In this document: positions 1 to 14,109 of the stretch, piece after piece
Layout: every line of letters begins with the position of its first letter
Position numbering within the stretch: the first letter of the stretch is position 1
From: Grammothele lineata
Taxonomy: Eukaryota > Basidiomycota > Agaricomycetes > Polyporales > Polyporaceae
NCBI GenBank assembly: GCA_002150815.3
Contig: NDFF03000150.1
Location: 163,910 to 227,909, forward strand
Reading direction: 5' to 3'
Length of the DNA stretch: 64,000 nucleotides
The notes under the pieces: generated by a model
Databases searched by the model: none
Seen by the model: only the letters and a program-made list of their open reading frames with translations
Told to the model about the DNA's origin: nothing
Made by a program: the position numbers and the translations under genes

Positions 1-689
1 CTGGCATCGAAGAACACGCCCTCCTGGCTCGGCTCGGTAGCGAGAACGGGCTCTGTATAGGTGGTGGACCCGGTCTGAGTAGCGGGGGCAGGTCCGGGAG
101 TAGAGGCGGACTCCCAGGTGAAGATTGGTGTCTCGACGGCCATGTCAAAAAATTCGGCGAAGGAGTGCCTAGCATATTCAGCGAGGCGAGCCACCGACCT
201 AATACTGGCTGCCCGACGGTCATCACGGACTGAAGTCTGGATGGGAACGGAGTAAAGGAAGGTCCCGAGGTTGGGGTTTTTGGCGAGGGCGAGATTCGCA
301 GTGAGGGCCAGACTGGTCGCGAGGCTTATGTTGGTATCGGTCGCATAGATGGCGTTGGCAGCGACTGCTGCCCTAGCCGCAACAATGAGGTCGGCCACAA
401 CCTCTTGGTTGGCCGCGACCGTGGACTCAGGAACCGTATGATCGGCCACGGCTTTGAAAGCATGATAGGCAGAATGAGCCATGTGGGCAACTGCGAGGAG
501 GTCCATGACGTGCTCCATGTTGCTGGCGAGATTGACGTTGGCAGTCGTGGCGCGGTTGCGAGCCTCGTGCATGGCCATGGCGGCGGCGTCGACGACATGG
601 GAGGTCTCTGAGTGGTTGGGGCCGCGACCGGTAGTCGCGTCCGCTGAGCGAGAGGCATTGGGCGAGAGGTGGAGGGAGGCTGGGTCCAT
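1..689 (-). CDS. Unidentified Ala-rich protein, N-terminal part (runs off left edge)
   Basis: A reading frame on the minus strand starts at the ATG at 689-687 (MDPASLHLSPNAS) and stays open for 229 codons to the window edge, so the C-terminus is missing. The visible part has a Ser/Thr-rich first 30 residues and then a long Ala/Val/Asn-rich stretch (about residues 35-150) with small residues and few prolines, which looks helical. After about residue 195 it becomes Thr/Pro/Ser-rich. No signal peptide, membrane segment or known motif is visible. A gag-like protein of a retroelement or a lineage-specific fungal protein are both possible; I recognise neither. No intron is needed in the visible part. 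The other long frames over the same bases look like GC-rich shadows. Confidence 0.45.
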   Translation of the reverse strand, partial: MDPASLHLSPNASRSADATTGRGPNHSETSHVVDAAAMAMHEARNRATTANVNLASNMEHVMDLLAVAHMAHSAYHAFKAVADHTVPESTVAANQEVVADLIVAARAAVAANAIYATDTNISLATSLALTANLALAKNPNLGTFLYSVPIQTSVRDDRRAASIRSVARLAEYARHSFAEFFDMAVETPIFTWESASTPGPAPATQTGSTTYTEPVLATEPSQEGVFFDA

Positions 690-1361
690 GACAATGTGAG
701 GAGTGAGGATGGATGCTGGCCCTTGGCGGAAGGGAGGGGGGTACATATGCAGTGTATAGGCGCTTGGGGTCTTAGGATAGGATAGGTCGGCCCAAGACGA
801 GCGGTAGACGTGGCCCCTAGGTAGATCACCTAGGACCCTCCGACTCTAGTCAAGATAGACAGGCAGCCATCTAGCCAGCCGTCCAGGCTGACGCAAGATT
901 CGCTTGAGAACCCGAACTTCTGCGCAAGACGCCCGCTGGGACATGGGAGACACCCAAGCTGCGGCGCAAGACGCCCGTTGGGACTTGCTTGAGAACCCAA
1001 ACTTCGGCGCCAGCGCATAGAAGCGAAGTGATGTTCGCTATCCAATTCGGGAAGAGACTGGTGACGTATACACGATTCTAATAGGCCATAGGTTGATTTG
1101 CGAAGGCAATTGTCTGTTAACCAGCTCTGAGCCTGGTGCACATTACGTGAAAATACATATCGTCTTCGCGGCAGAGACATCTGACAAGTGCTACGATCGA
1201 CAGTGAAGTTAGTGCGCGTGTGGTACGAGTCTCGAGACAAGTACATCAGCTTACTCTGAGCTAGCGCGGGCAATCAAGGAGTCCATTGTATCATTTTAAG
1301 CTTCTCCCTAATGCCGCCATATGTTGCTCACAGCTAACCTATCTCAGTCGTCTTCGTCATA
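690..1361. other. Intergenic stretch, 3' side of ALKBH1
   Basis: No gene is supported here. It separates the start of the unidentified left-edge frame from the stop of ALKBH1 and contains a small degenerate direct repeat (890-1010). Short open frames occur on the minus strand but show no family motif. Confidence 0.5.
890..1010. repeat. Three degenerate ~42-bp direct repeats
   Basis: The block gcgcaagacgcccgctggga (from 922) recurs from 964 with one change, and the block gcttgagaacccgaacttct (from 902) recurs from 987 with few changes. A partial, more diverged unit begins near 890. The arrangement is best explained as three neighbouring copies of a unit of about 42 bp. It lies about 200 bp upstream of the start of the left-edge reading frame. 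Function unknown. Confidence 0.6.
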
Positions 1362-3013
1362 TTAGACCTGGCCGAGTGTCGGCTCGAAACCCCGCGGAAA
1401 AACCTGCCGCACGTTAACATTGATCCTCGTCGACCGGAGGTATTCTTCGTAAACAGCCCAGTTATCTCTGGGCTGCGATCCTTGCGCTTCAAAGTGGGGA
1501 GGTAGCGTCCCTTCTAGTATACGCGGGACTCCTGTGAGGGGAGGTGGTTAACGCTATCCGGCAACCAGACCAAAAGGGGACATCAGGGGCACCGTGATAT
1601 GCGCGCCGGCATGCCGGACCTGACATGACGACTACGTCGCCGGAACGGAGAAGGATGGGAGTCGGAGGTTCATCACGGGTAATGCCCCCGATGAGAAAGA
1701 TCGCTGCACATCCGAGTCTGATTAGGTTGTCAGTACACATTTTATTGCATAACAGCGTGGATTCCTGGCTTACGAGATGGAAACTAAGGGTGAGGTCGCG
1801 CAGAGCTCTGAGCGATCAACGTGGGCCATGAGGGTATCCTATACAAAGAAGTGTACGGATAAGCACTAGCGGACTCGGAAGGTCAGGGTAACGAACTTTC
1901 GTTTGGTAGAAGTTGACGATCCCGGCGTCAGGCTCTGAAAAATGACGTCAATATCCGGAAAGTGCGCCCAACTAGGTAATAGCTTACCGTAGGTCTCTCG
2001 CCAATGCGACCAATCGGGACCACCCTCTCCCCAACTCGCCATGGAGTCATCACTTAGGCCCCTGAAGACAGCGTCCCAGGGAATGTGTTCAACGGCTCTT
2101 CTGCACACTCCTCGGACAAGAGGCGCAATCTCGCCCGGGCCCCTAGAGAAGTCATATTGTTTTGTTCCCCAATGGTAATACCAGCCGATGTTTGCCCATC
2201 GCAGTCTCGGGACGAGAGTCGACACGGGCACCGGGCGTAGAGTTTGGGAGGGTGGCGCAGGGGGCTTGGGAGTCCCCGCAAGGTCACTGAAGTTTTCTGG
2301 GCTTGCGGCGTCATTCGATATCAACTCTCGTGGGCCAGGAGCCGCTGGGGGCAGAAGTGCCGGACCTTCTTCCGGTGATAGAGAGTGTGCGGACGCGCGA
2401 GGGAGTACTTCTCCATCTTCGTCCTCGGATCTACGTACGCGCACATATTCGTTCCATAGCCCGGTCTCAGGAAGAACGTAATGCGTATCCAGATTTGTCT
2501 CATTTGGATGGCGAGCTTGATCGCACAAGGCCCAACGAACGAGTTGGCGCTGCTCTTCATGCGACAGAAATGACGAAAGGAGCACGAGACCTGGTATAAC
2601 GCACACGTGCGACATAACATGAATACGCACACTTCACTATCAGGCACTCTATGGAATCTGGATAGCGCACCAGGTGTGCCTGGGAAAACATACGCCTTCC
2701 CCTTTCCCTTCTCGTCCCGGAGAGCGATCTCGCAGCAATCTACTGCGTCCGCCCGGCCCTTCCATCCGCCCCGCATGACTTCCTCCAACCTGGATGGATC
2801 TGCGGCCGCGAGATCGAGGACCCCAGACAAGTCTGGCGGGGGGAAGCGCGCCTTATATTTCTTTTCGGCCGCGCGGAAAGGCGTCCAGTCGGCATCGACG
2901 TTCTCGGGTCTGTTCTTCGTCGATTTCCAGTGCTTGCGACGCGCCTTCTTGTACGCAGCACTGGTAGGATCGTGAATGTCGCCGGACGATGACGAGGGCG
3001 TAGAAACTGTCAT
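1362..3013 (-). CDS. ALKBH1: ALKBH1-like Fe(II)/2-oxoglutarate dioxygenase
   Basis: Six exons (3013-2671, 2590-1988, 1934-1897, 1838-1774, 1717-1593, 1531-1362) give a 447-residue protein. The jelly-roll core is complete: LRWANIGWYYHWGTKQYDF, the 2OG-binding strand IVNFYQT, the iron ligands H and D in DTLMAHVDRSE, the second His in RRAYHG, and the 2OG salt-bridge and substrate arginines in RINVNVRQV. Several of these motifs form only after splicing. Members of this family hydroxylate or demethylate nucleic acids; animal ALKBH1 acts on tRNA and mitochondrial RNA, and the substrate here is inferred. The start at 3013 gives MTVSTPSSSS; an in-frame extension upstream looks like 5' UTR. The fungal N-terminus (about 115 residues, basic) is longer than the catalytic core needs. 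It is divergent from MDM38 with 236 bp between the starts. Confidence 0.93.
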
Positions 3014-3249
3014 GATGAGTATCGTTGAGAAAGCGGATCGGAGACGGAGATGCGGGGGAGAGCGGCCGAGCAAATAGCAGCAAATAGACGAGACGCGCTG
3101 GGATCCCGGGCTGCCGCGACCGCGCGTCATCGTTTTCTCCTTCCCTCCCATCCCCGACCGACCAGACAGTGTCAGAGTGCAGGAGCATAACACAGGACTG
3201 AGCACGACCACGACGACCTCGGAACCTCCTCTCTCCGACCTCGGTCCTC
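3014..3249. promoter_or_regulatory. Divergent promoter ALKBH1 / MDM38
   Basis: These 236 bp are the only space between the two start codons, so both promoters must lie here or overlap the first exons. No clear TATA box is visible. Confidence 0.55.
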
Positions 3250-5446
<2,197 letters not shown>

Positions 5447-5804
5447 TACATAGCACGCACCCCCACTCTACTTAGAAAGCTATCGTACAAGCTATATATT
5501 GCGGACGCGCTACGGCCTTAGAGACACGCTGCGCGCGTGAGACGCGTCGGCGCGGCCAGTTGAACATGTCGAACGTGGCTAGAACGTGGCTGATTTTTGG
5601 TGGCGACGACTGGCGACGGCTTGAAGTTTCCGAGAATGGGCAAAACTCGCTCACGTGAGGCGAGAACAATGGAGACGCGGTTGAGGGCTGTGAGCCTCAG
5701 ACTGAGCTTCGTTGGCTTTGCTCAGACGTTGTGCCACTCGTGCTCGCCCCGCTCGAACCCCGCCTCCTCGTCGTGAGCGTCGACGACCGCGCCCCGACAG
5801 ACAG

Positions 5805-7434
5805 ATGAGCCTCCGCAAGGCCGTCCTCCAACGCATCACACCCCTTCCTTCCAGGACACCGTCGCCCAACATTCCAGCCGAGTGGCCCCAGTCGCCTGTC
5901 GAGTCCGAGTCCGAGACTCTTCACCAACCAGCGCCGGACGAACACCTCGCCAACCGGTCGCACACCCCGTACGTTCCCCTGCTTTGTCCCGCCAACGCAC
6001 CCCCGGCCCCCCACGGCACGCGCTCATCATACACGCCCACATGCACCTCTTCCGCCACGCCCGCTCCCGCTCCCGCTCGCACAGCGACTTGATGACCGGC
6101 AATGGCGTCGTGAAGCGGTGGCGGGTCAACATCGCCGACTCCTCCAGCTCGCTCCCCACCGAGCTCGCGACGATCAGCCTCAACAGCACCGTCAAGCGCG
6201 ACCCGGACCTCTGGTTCGACGACGGGAACGTCGTCCTCCTCTGCCGCGACGCCGCCTTCCGGGTCTACCGCGGGCTGCTCACGCGGCACTCGGTCATCTT
6301 CCGCGACCTGCTCGCGATGGCCCAGCCCGCGAACGCGGAGATGATGGAGAGCTGCCCCGTGGTGCACATCTCGGACTCGCCCGACGACCTGCGCTATCTC
6401 CTCCGTGCCTTGTGCGGGTTGAGGAAGTGAGTCTAATCGTTTCCGTTGCTTCCCTCGAGAACCGGGCCCTTCGTCTGTCGCTTCTTGGCTTCTTCCCCCT
6501 GTTCCCACCATGTCAATCCCTTCCCCTCATCGCGGCTTGCGCCTACTCGTTCCAGACAGTGTTGAACTTGCGTTGCCGCATCCTCTTGACTTCTTCTTTT
6601 CGTTCCCACCACGTTAGCTCCTTCCCTTCCTCACGTCGCGTGCCTACTTGTGTTAGCCATTGCTGACCGCACATCCCGATACTCCTCAGATTTCCTATTA
6701 TCCCAGGCGAACGCATGGAGTTCGCGGAGCTCGCCGCGCTCATCCGCATGTCGCACAAGTACCACGTCGAGGACCTGCACACGCGCGCCATGCACCACCT
6801 CAAGCTCTACTTCACCAACGACCTCGCCACGTGGGACACCGCCGGCGCAGACGGGAACCTCTTCCTGCACATCACGCCCCCCGACGCGCTCGCGGCGGTG
6901 AACCTCGCGCGGCTGACGCACGCGGACAGCGTGCTGCCCACCGCGCTCTACCTCTGCTGCCAGCTCGACGGCGAGCTCGCGCAGGGCGTCGAGCGCCCCG
7001 ACGGGAGCACGGAGCGCCTCGAGCCGCGCGACCTCGAGCTCGTCCTCCGCGCGCGCACGGAGCTCGTCCGCGCGAGCACACGCGGCGCGTGCGCGATTTG
7101 CAGGCCCGTGCCGAGCGCGCAGTGCGCGAGCAAGGGGTGCGAGCGGGCGCTGCGTGAGGTGCTGGGCATGATGCTCGACGGGCTGCAGAAGGACCCGATC
7201 GGGGACATCGCGGGGTACGCTGCGCTGGACTCGTGGGAGCACTGGATCGAGGACGTCGTTGAGCTCTGGCCGCTGTGTGAGGCGTGTCGCGGGATGCTGC
7301 ACGCGCGCGATCTGGAGGTGCGCAAGGACGTGTGGAAGCACTTGCCGCAATATATGGGCGTCACGGTCGAGGATTGGAAGGATCCCAGCACGCCCGCCGC
7401 GTCTGCGAGCACGACCACCATCGCCTCAAAATGA
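5805..7434 (+). CDS. BTB/POZ-domain protein (Agaricomycete type)
   Basis: Three exons (5805-5968, 6085-6426, 6690-7434) encode 416 residues. The BTB fold starts near residue 90 with RDPDLWFDDGNVVLLC and continues FRVYRGLLTRHSVIFRDLL; the second half, EFAELAALIRMSHKY, is in exon 3. The acceptor at 6689 was chosen over one at 6706 because only the former keeps frame and gives the family-like link LRKFPIIPGERMEF. The C-terminal part has a Cys-rich patch (CAICRPVPSAQCASKGC and later CEACRG) that might bind a metal. The start at 5805 requires a 116-nt first intron; a start at 6092 without it is the alternative. Fungal BTB proteins of this kind are numerous and mostly uncharacterised; a role as a scaffold or cullin adaptor is only inferred. 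Confidence 0.85.
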
Positions 7435-8102
7435 GGCGGGTTGTACAGTGGTGCGTCGTATCGAGTTTGCTGAGGGTCGCGATCCTGACGAGCGCCTTCG
7501 TTGCAGATTCCCGTGTGATTTAAGGCTACGACGGCTAGACGGACCAACTCCCTCTCCCTCATTAACACCCCCATATGCACGCCCCTCGTTCACCACGTTA
7601 TCTATTCCTCACCTACTTAAAACCCCACTAACTCTCCCCCACGCCCTTGCATCGGCACTGACCGCCCCACGTTGGCCCGGCACACCCCCGCATCCCTCTG
7701 CTGTATCTCCAGTGTGTTTCGCATTTGCATTTGCATCCCGGCCGCCACTGCCGCCGCGGCCGGGCGTTGTAACCTTGCTTCCATTATATCATAGCCCCGC
7801 CCGCGCGGCGGGTCTGTCTACGTAAAGTACACCCTGTGGCCCGATATCGATGATCTACGTGAGTACGACTTGCAGCAGCGGGGCGCGACGGCCTGTGTAA
7901 GTGTGTGCGTGTGGGTTGCGCCTGGTTGCGCGCCCGTCCCTGAGGATTACATCCAAGAATTAGGTAAAATGGGTGTCGTATATGTCGTTGCCCGCGCTAG
8001 CGCGGCGTCCGTTTTGCAGACGGCGCATAGTGTCGGGGGTATATGGTGATCGATGCCTTCCACAATGTGGGAGTGCCGGGCGGGATCCGTGTGGTGGGGG
8101 GA
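7435..8102. other. Convergent 3' region, pyrimidine-rich
   Basis: This stretch lies between two convergent genes. The first half (7530-7800) is C/T-rich on the plus strand and includes many proline-like codons in all frames, which creates spurious open frames. No gene or RNA is recognised. Confidence 0.5.
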
Positions 8103-10208
8103 TCAGAAGAACCGTGTTGTCTCCGGTCGGAACCGGTTCGCTAGACGCATGAGCACGATCCCTCCCGTGAGGCTCGACCACTGCACACCGCGACTCGCGT
8201 GTCAGCCCCGCAGACACGAAGAGCACGAAATAGAGAGCACTCACCCCATTGCCGATGAACACCTGCGCGCGCTGGCCGACGAGCATATCCACCGCCTGCG
8301 CCACATACTTCTGCTCCCAATTCAGCACCAAATCCCTGCTCGTCGCGACGTGCCTATAATGCCCCGTCGCCGCGAGCGCCGCGCGCAGCTCCGCCGCCCA
8401 CTCCGCCGCCCCGTTCGTCATCACGAACACCGTATCGAGCGCCCTCCGTCCCGCAGCGGCCTCCGCCATCCTCGCCTCCTCCGCCTTCTCGACGATGCGC
8501 GCGATGGAGGGGTAGCACCGCTCGAGGTAGAGCGCCATCCCCTCTTCCGTGGCGGTGCCCTCGGAGGGCCCGCCCGGGGGAGGGGTGAACTGCTCGAGCG
8601 CGGGGTGGCCGTTGGACGCGAGCCAGGTGCTGGACCAGCGCGCGAGGTGCGCGCAGTGCGCCTCGTAGTCGCCCCTGCGCACGTGCAGGACGAGCAGCCC
8701 GGGGAGCTCCGTGTACCGCTCGGCGTTGGAGGTGAACGGGAGCGTGGAGAGCGGGGGGACGTAGGAGGTGGTGGGGGAGATGGTCTCGCGGTTGGTGTCG
8801 AAGGCGAGCTCGACTAGGGCGGACCAGCCGAAGTGCGTGATGATGGGGGAGGCGGCGAAGTCGGCGGCCCAGAGGCCATGCATGCCGTTGCGCTCGCCGA
8901 ACATCCTGCGGTGTTAGAATGAGCGGACTATATGCGCGCGAAAAGAGGGGAGGGGAGGACGTACACCCAGTCGTAAACAGGGCCCGTGGACCGGTTGACC
9001 TCGACGCACTGCTCGTTGATGTTGGCCATGTGCGCGACCCAGCCGTCGGTGACGTCGTGGAGCATCCAGGACGGGAAGTGCGCGTGCACGTTGTTCCTGT
9101 CGATCTCGAGCTTGCGGCCCTCGCATATCGTCTCGTAATAACTCTCTGAGATCGCCGCGGGGGAATGCAAGCCGGCTGGGAATGGGTCGCCGACAATGGG
9201 TCCTGGGAGATTTGTTAGCCTTAAGCATCGAAAGTGCGAAGCGATCGGTATTGTGCGTGGTGCAGTGCCCACGGCAAGTCTTCTCCCGAAGGAAAAAAAA
9301 CCAAACAGGGTAATCCCCTTGCCTCTGCAAAACAGGTAATGCCAGTCCGACGCGCAGGAATGGAATAGGACCGCGGCAGGCATATGCTTCGAGACGTCTG
9401 TCTTGAATGCCCACCACCACCACCCATGCAAATCGCTGCACCGTAGCCGGCAGACAGAGACGCAGGGGGCGCGAGAATTGGGAAGACAACATTATTCTAG
9501 ACGCATACACTCACCTCGGATGAGAGCAGAGAGCGGGATTTGCGAGGGGATGGGTTTTCCGTTGTAATCGGTGTAGAGGGAGCCATCACTGTTCCAAGTA
9601 TAGTTGTAGAAGACGGCTCTAGAAGGGAAGAACAGTATTGGCACAACAGCACAGCATTGTGGAGTAAAGCATGGGGACCCACGCTCGGTTAAGACGGTAG
9701 GCGAGGTGGGCGTTGAGTAGGATTTCCTGGAAGGCGTTTCCCCATCCCGAGCCTAAGAGACGGTAAACGTTCCTTGAACGGCTGCAGATGACGCAGGAGG
9801 GGAGGTCGACGAACCTCGTGTATGCCCAGGTACAAAGAAGAACTTAGGCTCGTTCTCGTGGGTAGCGGAGTGCCAATGTTGTTGAGGGAGGGCGAGATCG
9901 CGTTGATGCCATTGGGAGTATAGTGGAGGAAGACGACGGCCAGGCCAGCGATAATCGTGGGGCTCTAGGAGGTCTATGCTGGATTGGTGGCCTGCTCCGA
10001 GCGGCAGACTTGGGAGGGGGAAGTCGACAGAGATGCCGCCAGGTAGGCCGCCAGAGTGCACGATGCGAAGGATGAGGGAGCCGAGCGCGATGAGGACGAC
10101 AGCGAGGACGACATAGCGCCTGTTGGTGACGAAGCGAAGGCAGAAGACGCCGTTTGCACGGGGGTTCACGCCTTTGGCGTCGGAGGAACTAACCGGGAGG
10201 AGGGACAT
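8103..10208 (-). CDS. Type II membrane fucosyltransferase-like glycosyltransferase
   Basis: Six exons (10208-9815, 9752-9683, 9618-9515, 9202-8965, 8905-8245, 8180-8103) encode 514 residues. A short cytosolic tail is followed by one membrane span, YVVLAVVLIALGSLILRIV (about residues 31-50), typical of a Golgi type II enzyme. The lumenal domain has the fungal family pattern GSGWGNAFQEILLNAH, then YNYTWNSDGSLYTDYNGK, the arginine-rich nucleotide-sugar motif LHVRRGDYEAHC, and the C-terminal block FIGNGWSSLTGGIVLMRLA ending RPETTRFF. These blocks join cleanly only after splicing. The HVRRGD motif is shared with GDP-fucose protein O-fucosyltransferases, so fucosyl transfer is a family-based inference; donor and acceptor are unknown. 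The intron 9203-9514 is 312 nt, far longer than the others. Confidence 0.85.
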
Positions 10209-13200
10209 GGCGGGAGGACGAAGAAAAGATGGAGGGCGGCTAGCGGCATTGGGCTCTTCGGCTTTGGCGAGAAACGATGGCGGGGCATGATGAGCACGGG
10301 CTCGACAGCGGGCGTTTGACGGCGAACACTGTCGAGGTGAGAACGCCGGCGACAGCTGCGGGGCTTGTATCCAGCGCCTAACCTCTTCACTGCCGAGGAG
10401 TTGAATACAGTCGCCCGACACCGCCTCTCCCCGGCCCCTGATCGAGCACCCACTGCGCCGCCACCTGCCCCGACCCGCCCCTCTATCCACACAGCTCGCG
10501 GCATGTTTCGAGCGGGCCGCCGCGCTCTCCACATACTTCAGAGCTTCAACGCCACAACATAACGCCCGCTGCGTACGGCTGCGGTGCCCTCAACAACTCG
10601 GGTGCTCTCGGACAGCTTCTATGTGCGGCCAACCTCCGCAACCATCGGAGCCGCCAGACCGTCTTATCAAACGAAAAAGACAAATCAATTCAGATCAGCA
10701 CGACATTTGGGCCCGCCTATCAATATTCTGCGGTGCGCGCACTCACGGAAACGAAGATGTTCGGGCTAATCAGGCCGCAATCCTTGGCTATCTTCAACGT
10801 TGCTTCAACGCGTTGCAACCTCGAGAGGCGAGACTGAGCAACGACATTGCAAGATCGGCACGTGACTCACGGGCAATCGCTCCGTTGACAGATCTTCGAA
10901 CCAAGCCGAACTCAACTGCGATTCGGCCATCCTCCGGGTTGTAGGGATATCCTCGACATAGGATGCCCGCTGCGGCTTGGAGCGTTGCAGTGCCCGTTTT
11001 GGTAGTACGACCTTCAGCGACTCGCCGAGAGCACTCGTCGTCTGGGCCTCCCGCCATGCCGCGAACATGAGCGGCGACCCAACGGAGAACCCCTCCGAGT
11101 GCACAAACCACGGCAGTCCCGTAGACATTCTGGTAAGCGCGTCCACCCTGGCCGTTCTTCCTCCGCGACTAGCAGTCCGCGAACGGACTTGAGTTTCCTG
11201 CGGCTCGGTCAGTACACCTCCTTGTGGCGTCGCCGATGGTGTGGCTGGTACCTGCTTCGGACTCGGATATGAGTGGTGTTGAAGACGGCGACGCTGAGCC
11301 GCTGGTGTCGAGGAAGGGATTCGAAGCCGAAGAGCGACCGAAGAGCATCAGCGTGGCCGCGTCATGCCCGGGTCACGCCCCCTGCTCCACACGCGTCGGT
11401 CACGCGTGACGCCACGCGTCGAACGACAAAGTTCGAGGCGATCCGGAGTCCTCCTCTCGCCTCCTTCACTTGTCCCCTCTGCCCCTCCTCTGTGGCGCCC
11501 TCACTTTACGGGTGACCTGTTGATTTTCTCATACTACTGAAACAACCCTAGTTTTTTATCCAAACCTTGCGTGTCACTGCCATCTAGCTAAGTACAATCG
11601 CCACGGACTTGAGGCTCCCAACCTCCTTAATCAAAGCCATCGTGAAGAGAAGAATTGGTAAGATTTTACCCTTACTCTCCGTTTTTGGTACAATATGGAT
11701 CGCGAGAAAAGATGAGAAATTAGGATCCGAGTCTTGAGATAGTCGACCGTAATCCAGTCCATTCACCTTCAGTGTTCCTTCTCGCTGCTTCCTTCTACCG
11801 TTTGACTGCTCATTCGGACTCAGAGGTTGGCTATATGCGCATAGAGTGGACGACGAAAATTCACGTGCTTTTCCCAGACGCTCAGAAGCAGTCCCCGCAC
11901 GTCCCCCACAGTGAAATGCTTTCGCCGCAGTCGGGCTATTCGGATCACACATTGGCCAATCGTCATCCTATAGTGCCACGCTGCAATTTTCTTTCGGGCC
12001 CCGTTCACGTACATATCTCTAGAGGCCGTCCTATTTCTGATAACTTACTTCTCTCACTAGAAGAACTTCTCGCGCTTCACCGGCGACAGCGTGTCTTTCC
12101 CGGTGGAGAAAACTGCCTTTTTTTTACCCCACGCAGTCGTGCGCCACGAAGAAGAAGCTCGTCTGCGCATATCAGAACGTCTGCCCAACAAGGCCGCCGC
12201 ACGCAACACGAGTTCAGCCTCCCCGGTGTCAGCATGAAGCCAGCGCCCAGGTACCATAGCTTGGTTGAACATAGCAAGTCATACGCGAGTCAGGGTGATG
12301 TCAATTAATACTTCTTTTCCCGACACATAGTCTGATCCTCTCAACGTGATTCGTTAGCATTGGCAGACCCTCACGGTCTGCGACCCCAAAACTTTGTCCG
12401 GTTCCCCGAATACAACGTCTCCTCTTCTGTTCCGGGCCTTACGTTGTTCTGGCCGCCGCGCCCAAAGCTCTAGTTCGTTTCCCGAAGGATACACACCCAA
12501 TCGTGTCGCAACCCCTCCGTGTGGCGGAGGTTTGAGAAAGGGCACGGTGCTTGCATTAAATGCACTGAAGCGTCTTCTGGCTTCTGTCGTCACTACTTGA
12601 TGACGAGGTACGTACGAAATCAATACAACTCTTATGGCCAACGTGGGCCTTCTGCATGGGCACGCGGCTAAATGCTCCGATGTGCCGTACTCTATCCCTT
12701 CTGCTTCGTCATCCGTCATACAAACCGAGAAGATATCGGGTACGGCATGTCTTCGCGTTCTATGTCAGTCTACCTTCATTTATGTTTACTCACACATTTC
12801 AAAGGCAGCGAATCCCAACGTCCCATTTAAGATGGACTAGCCCCTGCAGGCGATAGCGAGAAAGCAGCGGACTGCAAGATGGGGTGAAGCACGCGCATTC
12901 CTCTTCGCCCTGGCCTCCCTCGCGTTGCCTACGAAACGAGTCCCTGCGGGATATACCGCCACTGCCGCAGATACCCTTGTCCCTGACCCAAGTTAGTGGG
13001 ATGAGGGTAGTCCCGCATGCCCCGGGATTATGTGGGACGGACAGTTATGGATCCGGTGCGTCCGCTGGAGAAGCAGTATGACGCCCTTATCAGATATCAT
13101 TGAATGCGCTTCGCGGCGCAGGATTCGACGAGTTCTGGTGGTCGCATCTCTCCACCGGAAACCTACAGCTCTCATGTCCGTCCGATTGGTGCCCTCTCGA

Positions 13201-14109
13201 CATCGGTTCCGCCTCGATCACATATTAAGCACTTTCATCGCGCTCTAGGCTCCACACGCGACCTCGACGACCGCCGGACGGGTTCCTGAGGGACGACGTA
13301 AACCGACGTCTATAAAAGCAACGCCGAAATGGCGTCCGATGGGCTGCCCCCACGCATGATTGGGTTCAAAGAGCGTTCTATACGATCAACCTGGGATCCT
13401 TACGCCGTCCGTACGGCTCGGCAGACGCCTCATGGTGGCCGAAGGTCGCGTTCCCCGAACTTACGCGGCAGCGCCTGTCGCGCGGATGACCTACGGCCTG
13501 CAGAGCCTGCCTGGCAGCAGGCGCAAGGATGCGTCATCTGCAAGCGTTTGAGAAGCACCACATGCGCGTGCATGGTCGTCCCAGAGGGGAATCTTGGAGC
13601 GGATCCTAAGGAGAAGTGAGTAATGTCTTTGTCTCCGTGCGTTTAACACAACGAATGACATCGAGCTCGCACCCTTCGAGGGGTGCCCATAGGCTTCCCG
13701 TCTTTGAGCGCGTTCCGATGATCGCCGTGTCAACCCCGCGAGAGCACGCCTACTGAACCTAATACACCGCACTTCTCCATCCACCACCTCCTTGTGCACA
13801 GATGGGACTGCTCCGTATCTGAGCGCCTTGCTCATACGCCGGATCGCGGGGTCGCTCCGCACACACAAGTCTGCCTCATCACCGATGGCCATCAACCAGA
13901 GTTTAATGGGTTTCGGGTTGAGAAACGTACTTCGAAAACGGAATGCTCGCCCACACCTGTAGCTGGAATTCGCTTCGCCTCATGCCCGAGTTCCGTATAT
14001 AACCCGACAGCCGAGCAGGACTCGGAACCCAGCAACTTCTATCCACCGCTCCCACTCCCCATACATACTTCATCCATCCTCTCACACACCAGAGCAAACA
14101 GCCCCCAAC
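10209..14109. other. 3.9-kb gene-poor region
   Basis: No coding sequence is supported. The first part is promoter and 5' UTR of the fucosyltransferase-like gene. Between 10794 and 11192 two minus frames and one plus frame are open over the same bases, but none has a motif and no splice pattern links them. 11500-12350 is less GC-rich than the flanks and empty. A TATAAAA at 13311-13317 precedes an ATG at 13329 by only 12 bp, too close to serve it. I see no terminal repeats, transposase or reverse-transcriptase motif, though decayed mobile DNA would be hard to exclude by eye. Confidence 0.45.
13996..14002 (+). promoter_or_regulatory. TATA box of the DUF6593 gene
   Basis: The heptamer tatataa lies 108 bp upstream of the ATG at 14110, followed by a pyrimidine-rich leader (14040-14090). 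Position and context fit a fungal TATA-type core promoter. Confidence 0.5.

Noticed and set aside
6707..7434. Acceptor at 6706 for the last exon of the first BTB gene
   Set aside because: It shifts the frame; the acceptor at 6689 keeps it and gives family-like sequence.
10794..11192. Overlapping open frames on both strands in the gene-poor region
   Set aside because: Three frames are open over the same bases, none has a motif, a plausible splice partner or a family-like start; this is expected in GC-rich sequence.
11300..11400. tRNA B-box-like sequence on the minus strand
   Set aside because: The T-arm-like block is not accompanied by a matching acceptor stem or A box at the right distance.
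12354..12719. 121-codon minus-strand frame
   Set aside because: No motif, no neighbouring exon, and the antisense frame is equally open.
13311..13619. TATAAAA followed by a 96-codon plus-strand frame at 13329
   Set aside because: The TATA box is only 12 bp from the ATG, too close to direct it, and the protein has no recognisable feature.
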